NCBI GenBank assembly: GCA_973895155.1
Contig: OZ316893.1
Span: 27,838,001 to 27,902,000 of the forward strand
Reading direction: 5' to 3'
Source: Marsupella aquatica
Taxonomy: Eukaryota > Marchantiophyta
Length of the DNA: 64,000 nt
Shown here piece after piece: positions 32,552-41,848 of the stretch (position 1 is its first letter; every line of letters starts with the position of its first letter). The notes under the pieces were generated by a model, which ran no database searches, was not told the origin of the DNA, and worked only from the letters and a program-made list of their open reading frames with translations. A program made the position numbers and the translations under genes.

Positions 32552-35500
32552 TCATTGCAGGCCGACCCTGCAAATGGGGTTGGATTTAACCTTCTCCAAG
32601 TCTACCTGCTCAATCCACAAAATATATAGTTAGGTGAGCTTCATACACCTTGAAGAAAACAAGTCACAGAAACTAATACCGAGATGCACTTTCAACCCTT
32701 ACGCATTTTGTAATTTTACTTGAGCAGCAATTTCACGGCCATACCTTGTGCCCAAACAGCTCACGAATGTTGTCAATATTATACAAGATCATGGTCGGCC
32801 TGTCCAAAATAATGAACATGTTAGAAATACTCGCCTGTACCACAATTTATCAGTTTGAAATTATATTTGATTTCTCTACACATCTGGATTCGAACAGTTT
32901 TGTGGGAGGCTTCCTTACAGTGTCTTTTAGCGGAGATGATTGCCTTTGAAGTGGAAGGAAAGACCCTAAACCCTAAACCCTAAACCCTAGATCATCTCCC
33001 ACTTTCCAGTCCCCTAATAATGCTTAGGAGCTTCTGCTCAGTAAGATAACTCAACGATAGACTGCTTTCTTTCCTTCCTGCACAGCCTCTGTATCCTTTT
33101 CCATCTAAAGCAAGCTTAAGATTTGTTTTGGCAGAATTATCTCCATTGCTGCTGAAATCAAAGATTAGAGTCAAGCCATGTTACTTAATCCACTGTTGGA
33201 AAATGTACCTTTCAAGGGATAAACCCCAAGCAATAACATTTACATCCGCAGGTAGCCCCATTGGAAGTAGCATTTCTGGACGGAACATACCCGAGTTGCC
33301 TACTTCCACCCATTTCTCCAATATTTCATGATAGCTGGAAAAAGAACAACTCAGAAATGCATAGGCAATATGGCATCACACCAGAAATCAATCACTCGAA
33401 CCACATGATGCTGCGCGAAATATCAAGGACTCTTAGAGTCAACTCCACGAAGTTACCACCTTAGCGGCACCATCTAGGGCCACAGCCAATTTACAAAGCG
33501 GCTGATAGTTCCAGTGCATGGCAAGCAAAACAGACGAACCTGAATATCTCCATGCTGGGTTCTGTGTAAGGATTGTATGCCGGCTTGAATCGCAACTTAG
33601 TTACACCTATAAAAAAATATTAGTGGATTTGTCATTTGTCCAATGTCAAGAAAATATAAGGTGAAGTTAAATCCCAGGGAACCTCTTCAAGACTAAGGAT
33701 AGCTCTTCGTAGGGTTCTAAAACTGAACAATTCTATCTCCAACTGAGTCAGAATATTACCAAGTCGCCCAAAAAAATCGTTGAGTACACCAATTAGGTCA
33801 CCAAGCGTAAGGCCTCTATCACAAACAACTCCTGCTTCCAATTTTATCGTAAAGATAAACCGTGTTAAGATTAGTGAGACATGAAGGCGTAGTGATGCAA
33901 GGAAGTGAAAGATAATATAGACTAATGTCAAAGCAGTTGGACAAAAAAATCGACATATATGACATAACACGTTCAATTGGTGGACCTCTGCAAAGTGTGT
34001 CTTGTCAACTAGATATTGTCAAAGAAATTGAAGAAAAGAATGATCGGAATTATGGATTTACACCTTCAATTTGGTGGAACTCTGCCAAGTGTGTCTTGTC
34101 AACTGCCTCATTGCGGAAAACACGATCTATTGAAAAATATCTTTTGGGCTTAAACCCTTCCTGGTAGATCAAAAGTGATAAATGAGTGGTAGGTGAGGAA
34201 GTAATCACTCTTCCTTGTAGTTTTCTACAAACACAGCAAGTTTTCAGAGTTTTCATTGCAGTCTCATCAAGGAATAGATCGCAGTAATTCGGTTGCACGG
34301 ACCTGCGCAAGCTTATAAAGCATCCGCGATGAGACAGCAGTGGTATGAGTTCGAAGGAGGTTCTTTTCCGCTTCATTCCTCTTCCAGTTGTATCCATAAC
34401 TGCCCAATACTCCACATATGAGAAGACAGAAGCCTCAGTTGAAGTGTTTTAGGGTTTAGGTACCAAAACAGCACAAATTTTCGTTTGGTTACGTCCATTT
34501 CATGGTTTCATGGTACAGAATATACCCTATTGAACCATGTCCCCCAGATTCATGCATAGTTTTGACGCGCTCCAGATAATCTTCTGGCAGTTTTACTGTC
34601 CTTGCAGGAGCTGTAACAAGATTACAAAACAGACGCCAAGTGGAGCATAACTTAGGGACTTGCTTGTCGACACTCAAATTGCAATAACGCATTGGTAGGC
34701 TTCTCCTAGACAGAAAGAGCATGAATTAGTCAGTGAGACAGTGCCAGCAAACCTGTCAAGAAAAAGGTATCATGAGAGTCACGAGCTGGATGTTGTTGTG
34801 GTTGGAAGAGCGCATCGAAATTCCAGAAGCTGCAGATATTCTGCAAAAGTCAGGACTCTGGTAGACCATAAAGCTGACATGACAGTTAAGTAAAATTTCC
34901 GACGATGTAAATCTATTTTAGATCAGTAATGAACAAGACCTGCAGAATGAGGAGAAATCAATGTGTAGATGTAAGTTACCTGCTTTCCACAAAGTTGTTG
35001 GTAGGCATTTCTTCAAATCTGCACAATCAATTGATGGCATTCTCAGTGCAAAAGATGAGAACAAATGTCATATTTGAAATGAACCCTTCTACTACTTGTA
35101 GTGCAAAATCTGTAAACGAGTAGAGCCAGGATAGATTTATACCCCATTTCAAGGAAAATTTTCCGGAACTGCGCTCGAACCTGAGTAGTTCATACATCCT
35201 TAGTCAGGTCGCCACATGAGAAGAAACTTGAGGTGAGACAGCTCTGATTCGCGTTTATATAACAGATGAAATTTTGGACACCCTTACAACTGGTCGGTTT
35301 TAGACCGCTATCAGATGTACTCGTTTCTACTACCAACAAATGAACCACTGGTTCAGTCGGACAGCAAAGGATCAAATCTCCAAATTGTTTAATTTTGCGG
35401 GAAGTTCCCCTTACAGAAGAACGTTACATCAGACCAAACGATTATACCGGGCATGCAGTGTAAAGAAAGATCAATGTCACAGATAAAGGCTTTGTAGTTC

Positions 35501-37376
35501 AAGTAAAGTTCGGGAATTGCCTTCAGCAGGGGATGAAGATGGCCACCATTAGTGGGAAGACCAAGCGCATCAAAATTATAGTCCTTGAATTTCTGTTGTC
35601 TCCATGCCCCACTGCCCACATCTGGAAGTAAGCAACCTCAAACAGACTATCTAGCAACAAGAGATATCCACCATGAAAAAACGAAAAGATGTATGCTGAA
35701 GAACGCAATTATCAGCCAGAACTCATGTATGCGGTTGAACGAAGGAGACAAATAAGTTACACACCTTTGCAGCAATTCACGAGTAAGATCAGTGGCAGGT
35801 TTGCTTCTCTTTGGTGAATAATTGGGTCCTTTCTTCACAGAGAAAACGATATATGTTCTACACAAGAAAGCCCAAGAAAAACTTCCGTCTTAAGAGATAA
35901 TCCCAAGTCTCTACTACCTCCCGTAGCACTTATCAAACCTACCCGAAACTGACAAAAGAGAAACAGGTAAGAAATACAAGAGAAAATAGCTTGCCTTCGC
36001 TCTATCAAGTTCCTGGTTTTTAGCACCTTGCACACGCCTTCGGACAAAGTCTGACAACATTTCAAAAGAGAAACAGTCACTCTGATCAGCAAAAGAGCAC
36101 TAGATGGATAAAGCCTTAAATGACAGTAATATGCTCAAACGTCGAGTTGATTCAGTGTTTAGAAATGAATTCTCTTGCATTCCCTTTACAAGGCATTTCT
36201 CGGGTCTCTTCCAAATGAACTCAGAGCTCAATCAACCGAAGTAATAAGAGTATTACCTGTCCATCTCTTATCGCAACAAGATGGTTCCTGACTTCATCAA
36301 CAACTTCTTGAACCTTAAAACACAAACGAAACCAATAAGAAAAATCCCAGCCAACCAGAACCAGGCCAATAAGATGGTTCCTGACTTTATCAACAACTCC
36401 TTGAACATCAAGACACAAACGTAACTAGTAAGGAAAATCGCAACAAACAGAACCAGGCCAACAAATAGGAACAGTGTTAACCACCGCATTGCAATGATCA
36501 AGACATTTTAGGGGTTTAAGCAGGGCTTAGATGGAGTTGGTATCTCAAGAAAGATATCCGGAAATTCCAACGAAATTAATGTGCGTCTAACAAAATAGGA
36601 GAAGAGACCGAAAGAGGGACCGACGTCGAGTACCTTCCTCACAACAAAAGTGCTTTGTGGCTGAAGCCAGTTATTCTTGAATGCATGCTTTGACCCGAAG
36701 TTCCACACATCTGCAAAATTTGTCTGGCAAGGAACACCAAGCATCAAACATGCAATTTCCATCAAAATCCATGAAGCCATTTCGGACCAACTACAAGATA
36801 CGGAGAAATTAAGTCTCGCTTCACGCAAAACGATCCTAAGCCACTTTGCTTTTCGTGGTGTAAGTAAACGCCTGAGGCAGCTTGAAGTCCTTGGTCATAC
36901 AAATACTTGCAAGCACCCGGAGCATGTTCAATCTCGACTGTATAAGAAAACTTCAATCGACAAACCTGAAGATCTTTCCGAGATATGTTCCCTTCAGCTG
37001 GCACAGCTGAGAAAAGTCGGGCCTCTGGTGATCCCAACTCTACCACCGACGCCCCTTCTTTGGTCAACGTCCACGACTGGCGCTTGCTTTCCTGATTAAA
37101 AGGCATCTTAGTATCGGATCGACGGTAATAGCACGGTAAAGCCAACGGGGATCAAAACCCTAAACCCCCAGGTCCCACAGATAAGCATTTTGGCATGTGA
37201 GACGGAACCTGAGAATCGATGAACTGGAAGCCCGTCAAGCTCCGGATAACATCACAGACAGCTGCATGGTCGAGTGAATGCTTGCTGGCCCACTCGACAG
37301 AATCCTTAATTTCCTCTGCGTCCTTCAGATCCCCAAGGAGCGTCTCTTCCAACGCCTCCCGGTCTCCAGCCACCAT
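32552..37376 (-). CDS. Cytosolic phenylalanine-tRNA ligase alpha subunit, 18 exons
   Basis: Charges tRNA-Phe in the cytosol as part of an alpha2-beta2 enzyme. Coding exons: 37376-37209, 37091-36966, 36723-36634, 36313-36257, 36050-35995, 35857-35765, 35611-35521, 35180-35143, 35018-34980, 34829-34753, 34610-34526, 34399-34303, 34160-34064, 33831-33760, 33606-33540, 33334-33209, 32799-32745, 32605-32552. All phases join, giving 1,488 nt and 495 aa, close to the family length. The N-terminal winged-helix region spans about 1-130. [10 protein letters not shown] and GGHLHPLLK precede the class II catalytic core. Motif 2 is FRNE at 354-357 in [10 protein letters not shown]. Motif 3 is GLSLER at 455-460. 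The end is NPICRVGLQ. The introns after exons 5 and 7 start with GC. Exon 3 is the least certain. Intron 16 carries a telomere-like tract. Confidence 0.93.
32964..32990 (+). repeat. Interstitial telomere-type tract
   Basis: Four CCCTAAA-type units in a row, the last CCCTAGA, inside intron 16 of the synthetase gene. Shorter CCCTAAA/TTTAGGG pieces lie at 34,447-34,458 and 37,157-37,171, the latter in intron 1. Such telo-boxes are common near plant translation genes, and here they may also be chance or telomere-repair scars. Confidence 0.75.
33968..34010. repeat. Partial copy of exon 13 inside intron 13
   Basis: 43 bp that closely match 34,061-34,104, the end of exon 13 and its splice donor region, displaced by 93 bp. 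The match fades beyond 34,010. It lacks a working context and is not part of the message. Confidence 0.75.
36278..36463. repeat. 93-bp tandem duplication covering exon 4 of the synthetase gene
   Basis: 36,278-36,370 and 36,371-36,463 are adjacent copies, about 86 % identical by eye. The first copy contains the start and most of exon 4. The second lies in intron 3 and repeats the coding words GTTGTTGAT and GTCAGGAACCATCTT. It has lost the AG acceptor (AAG became ATG at the matching place) and has no donor, so it is a dead pseudo-exon. Confidence 0.85.
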
Positions 37377-37785
37377 GGCTTCTGCTCTATCTCACCCTCC
37401 ACGTTAAGTCACAGAAGGGCGATTATGGGTGGCGCAGCGGAAGAACATGGAGGTGGCACAAATTATTTCAATTTGTGTTCAGGACGTGCAGAGTGCACAC
37501 TGCCGGGCTTGGTTCGTGTTCGATCACCAGATTCGAGCGCAAGCGAAAGTGTATACTCGACGAGTCGGCGACCTTCTTGGTTGAGACAGTCCAGTCGGCC
37601 ACTACGTATACGCTGAGTGTACGGTGCCATTGCATGTACCGTACCGACGTTTGACTACGCGCAATGCGAAGTATAAGTGTTGTTTCAAGTGAGCGAAATG
37701 GTTTTTTTTGGTCTTGAAAGTTGAAATAGGCCCATCCAAGAGAGGATAGACATCTTGCTAGGGAGCATGCAATTTTATGATTTTA
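37377..37785. other. 5' flank of the synthetase gene
   Basis: About 400 bp upstream of the synthetase start codon. It should hold its promoter, but I see no confident TATA box or other element. The plus-strand frame at 37,278-37,616 overlaps exon 1 and is not considered coding. Confidence 0.4.
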
Positions 37786-38520
37786 CTAGCCCAATGCCCA
37801 TGCGTTGATGTTGAGGTGATAAAAGATGTTGAGGAGAGAAATGATGTTGAAATGAGCAAAAGATGTTGAGGTGATGAAAGATGTCACGGAGAGCAAAAAT
37901 GTCAAGGTGAACAAAAGATTTCAAGGAAATAAATGATTTCGGGGTGAGAAGATAAAAGATGTTTTGGTGAGCAAAAGATGTCAAGGAGATAAAAGATGTT
38001 TTGGTGAGCAAAAGATGTCAAGGAGAGAAGTTAATTGTCAATGTGAGCAAAAAATGTGAAGGTGGTATACACGTCCAGGCGAGTAAAGATGTTGAAGTGA
38101 AGAAAACATATTGAGGTGAAAAAGCCAGGAAAAAGATGTCGATGAGAAAAAGAAGTCGAGGTGAGAAAAATGTCAAGGAGAGAAACTATGGTGAGGTGAC
38201 AAAGAGACGTAAAGATGAAGGAAAGATCTCAAGGAGAGAAAAAATGTCAAGGGTGAGGAAAAGATCTGAAGGTGAGGAAAGTATGGCAAGATTAGAAAAA
38301 CATAAGATGTTGAGGCGAGGAAAATATGTCAAGCCAAGTGAGAAAAGTTCTTCAAGGAAAGAAAAGATGTCAAGGGTAAGAAAAAATATCGTGATGAGAT
38401 AAAGATGTGCATGTGAGATAAATATATCAAAGCAAGATAAAGATGTTCAGAAGAAATAAATATGTAAAGATTAAAAAAGGATGTCAAGGCAAGGTAAAAA
38501 CAAAAACGCTTTGAGATGTA
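37786..38520 (-). repeat. ACATCTTTT array with Helitron-like 3' end (third locus, minus strand)
   Basis: About 730 bp of GATGTTGAGGTGA and AAAGATGTCAAGG units, which on the minus strand are the same CCTCAACATCTTTT-type repeats as at 4,790 and 30,165. On the minus strand the left edge reads CAACGCAT, ten bases (GGGCATTGGG), CTAG (37,789-37,786), then T, the same layout as the other two ends. The hairpin arm is degenerate. A further minus-strand terminus-like copy (GTGCAACACAC then GGG) lies at about 38,587-38,600 without CTAG. Confidence 0.55.
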
Positions 38521-39398
38521 GTGGTGAGGCATGTTATGTGTGATCTTGAACGATTATATAGTTGTTGTGGTCGTGTTCAATAACCCGTGTGTTGCACATA
38601 AAAATTAGAGACCCAAGATAGTAGCCACCACATCATAGAGTTTAACTATGTTTTTGTGGGTAGGCTAAATTAAGGGCAAGCATTTTATTCTAAATGAGGT
38701 TCATGGATAATCTGGAAAAAATTCAAAAATAATAGTTTAGACAAAGGATCAAGATTGGTTTCCACTTTTCCATGACTTTGTTTTAATTGGCCTCAAATAA
38801 TTAGTTTTTAGCTTTTTGGAAAAAAACTACTTAAGTTCACCCCCATTAAAAAATATATTTTTCACAATCACATACACCCATAATTAGTTTATTTCATATT
38901 CCTAATTCTACATGTATTTCCCTTAGATACATAGGCTTTTAACATGTTATGATTGAGTACCTCTATTAAATATATTTATGTGTACCAAAATGTCTTGTAC
39001 TTAACTTGTACCCCTTCGGTCTCCCCTCATAATTATTATCACCTACGTACCCTAAGGTCCTATTTGCTTTGGTGGACATTTAGTTCTAGCTGATCAAAGG
39101 CTAGAATTAAACCTAACATAAATCCAATGGTCAGGCTTTGTTCCCACCAAATCTGAGTTTGTAAAGGGACGATTAACTACTTTGGCTTCTTTATTATAGT
39201 TGTAGATGTAAGGAGGTAGTCACAATTTTATGTAGAGTAGTCATGAGGGGACAATGACTAGGGATCCTACCCAGACCAGGAGAGAGAGAGGGTTGAACCA
39301 GACCCAAAACTGGACTAGTCAAGGCTGAGGAGAAACCAGAACTTCCACCAATACACATCACCCACACATACACATACCACCTTCCACACCCCTTGTGT
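38521..39398. other. Intergenic, AT-rich, no gene
   Basis: AT-rich sequence without conserved frames. It contains the degenerate Helitron-terminus-like word CCCGTGTGTTGCAC at about 38,587-38,600. The right part around 39,280 has a short GA tract. It ends at the TGTGT target duplication (39,394-39,398) of the next element. Confidence 0.45.
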
Positions 39399-39743
39399 TG
39401 TTGAGCATAGATGACATTCGCAACGGCAAGCCCATGAACCATCCAACGCACAAGAGTCGACACAGAGAGATACGTGGTTCACCTCCACATGAGGTTACGT
39501 CCACGGGAACACACAAGAGCTTTATTGCACTCTAGGCCGACCGGCCATCCCAAGCATCCACAGCACAAGCTCTCCCTATCTCTCAACTAGCTCCGTAACA
39601 ATGAGCCCTAAGTTCCACCAGGGTCTGGCATCAGCCCTGGCTATATGCATAATAGCACTACCGCTAACATTAGCTAAGTCCTAACCCGAATTAGACTAAC
39701 TGTGGTTAGCTCATGAGTCACAAGACTAGAGCAATATCTAACA
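39399..39743 (-). mobile_element. Solo LTR, Copia-like family, minus orientation
   Basis: 345 bp beginning TGTTGAGCATAG and ending ATCTAACA, bounded by perfect TGTGT duplications (39,394-39,398 and 39,744-39,748). It is the reverse complement of the solo LTR at 49,371-49,714, about 95 % identical by eye. There is no internal element sequence on either side, so it arose by recombination between two LTRs. The polyprotein family is unknown; the 5-bp duplication suits Copia or Gypsy. Confidence 0.92.
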
Positions 39744-39749
39744 TGTGTG

Positions 39750-39835
39750 TGGAGGAGGGATTGAACCTGGGACCTCTCGGTTCTAGGCTAATTCCCTGGC
39801 CAACTTACCATAGCTAGTTGGTTAAGTGAGCAGAG
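39750..39835 (-). repeat. Possible tRNA-like head of a SINE
   Basis: On the minus strand the sequence includes GAGAGGTCCCAGGTTCAATCCC, split here as GAGAGGTCCC then AGGTTCAATCCC, resembling a tRNA T-arm and B box, about 50 bp downstream of a weak A-box-like GGTAAGTTGG. It does not fold into a convincing tRNA by eye. A tRNA-derived SINE 5' part is the best guess; a chance likeness cannot be excluded. Confidence 0.3.
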
Positions 39836-41848
39836 TGTTGGCTCAGCTCATATTCCAGTTTATTCATTTCAATCTTCATTCATCAATTATTCAATTTTTG
39901 TTTTTGAGAGTTTTGTGTGTAAATTTGATTTTGAGCGAAACACCTGACTAACTCATACTCCAACTATTTAGGCATATTGCCCAGGGGCTGTCTTAGGTAG
40001 AGCAATATGTGACAAAGACCACTAAATGACATATTTTGTAGGGGCAAGATATGTCATGGAAAGTTAGCTTATCAATAAACCTATCAATACGCTTCAGCTT
40101 TAATTGATGAGTCTTTTTGAGCATCTTGGTTTCCAAATGAAATGTGACTTGTCAAGGTTAAGAAGGTCTATCCATAGGTTTAATGCAAGAGAACTTTTTT
40201 TTAATCTTTGTATACTATTAAAGCTGTGTAATAGAATGACTTTTTTAATCTTTGTAGATTGCTAAAGTTGTGTTATTCACAAACAAAAAAATCTTGAATA
40301 GGTACTCAAAAGTACTTTAAGTAGTGGGGTTCTCTTTTGTCATGTTTTGTAGGTTTGCACTCATTGCCCTTTCATTCAATTTCTATTCACCTTTATAGAA
40401 ATCATTATTTCCTCCTTTTCAACTTAAAAAGTCATTTAGTGAGGGTTTTCACTCAATGCCCTTTCATTTGTTTACTATTCACTTTCTTGAAATCACATTT
40501 TTCTATTGTTCAACAAAAAAAGTTGATGTTGTCATGCTTTCAGTCGCCCAAGCCCATTTGTTTTTTTTTGGCTCTTTGGCTCGCTCGAAGAGAATATTCA
40601 AATTTGAATTTGCTTTTGGGGCAATTCTAGAATAATTCCTCAAAGTCAGATGGAAGGAGGCAAGAGAGGACACAACAGCTCCCAAGGGTAAGGTGCAGCA
40701 CAAGCCTCCTCCTTGGAGCTGTGCAGCCCTGGCAGGGGCATGGCCTATTACATTGTCATTGCAAGATTGGTCTTGCCTGTAGGGTCATGAACCACTACGT
40801 ACATCCCTGAGGGCTACACCTGCCCAAGGTCAGAGCCCGGGTAAGAGTGACCATACCTACTCGCCGCCAATCCGTAATCCCATCCTGGTGTGGCAACACA
40901 TGTTGCTGCTCCATTGTGACATGGCACCCCAAGTCTCGGCCAATGGCTGTCACCATCACACATGTCATCAAGTGTAAGAGTCTTCTCACTACCATGACCA
41001 CACCAAAGCATATAGACTCCCTCCATGTCCAGAGACGTCCGATAAACACAAGTGGGTTGGCCTAGGAGGCACGGGTGAGGGAAACCAAGCTGAAGGCGCA
41101 TGGATATGGATATGGAGACGATGGATGTATAGGGTAATGACGGCTTGGTCTTGGGTTACTGGTCTGTAACCCTGTGACCACAAAGTGAATAAATACTGAC
41201 CGGCGGCAGCCGGGAAATTTTTCTGAATTTTGTGGAAACAGGTTTCAGAAAGTAACCCCAGCCCAAGCTGTCATTATCATACGTCATACCTATCCGGAAA
41301 AAAGATTACCGGGAACATTTTCTGGGCAGAGGATTATGGAAATGGTGGCACCTAATAGAAAGGTTACACACTGACAGGAATTACAAACCCATCTGAAAGG
41401 GGGCCTAAAGTAAATGGCTCTTGCTCATCCCATGATAAGGTATATTGCCTACCGGATAAGGTCTCCCCGTGTATACAGTCGACCATATACCATATATGGT
41501 CGACAATATACCTCATTATGAGAGCCAGTGTCCTGAACCGTATACTTGACATCGTGTGGACAACATAAAACATATGAACGTTGTAGCTGCCGTCGTTAAA
41601 ACTGGAACCTAACGACGTGGTGATTGTAACAGCAGGATCCCAATCTTCTGTACAAACAACAGCCAAATGGCTTCTCCCATACACCCTGCTAGCACACCCT
41701 TGTTCGAAACCATTCAAAAAGGGTCTAAAGCTCTTAAAACCAAAGTGAAATTGTAGTCTAATCAATCATATATGTTGGGGCCAAAAATATGCTCGAGCAT
41801 ATCTATAGGCCACTTGCTGCCCACAAAGAGATGAATTAAATACAGAGT
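39836..41848. other. Intergenic; palindrome at 41,478-41,504
   Basis: No gene recognised. At 41,478-41,504 a perfect inverted repeat, 12-bp arms GTCGACCATATA and TATATGGTCGAC, encloses a 3-base loop. The 133-codon minus-strand frame at 41,364-41,765 lies just downstream of the PPR gene stop and may be 3' UTR sequence; it has no recognisable domain. Confidence 0.45.

Noticed and set aside
41364-41765. 133-codon minus-strand frame downstream of the PPR gene
   Set aside because: No recognisable domain, contains the palindrome at 41,478, and sits where the PPR 3' UTR is expected.
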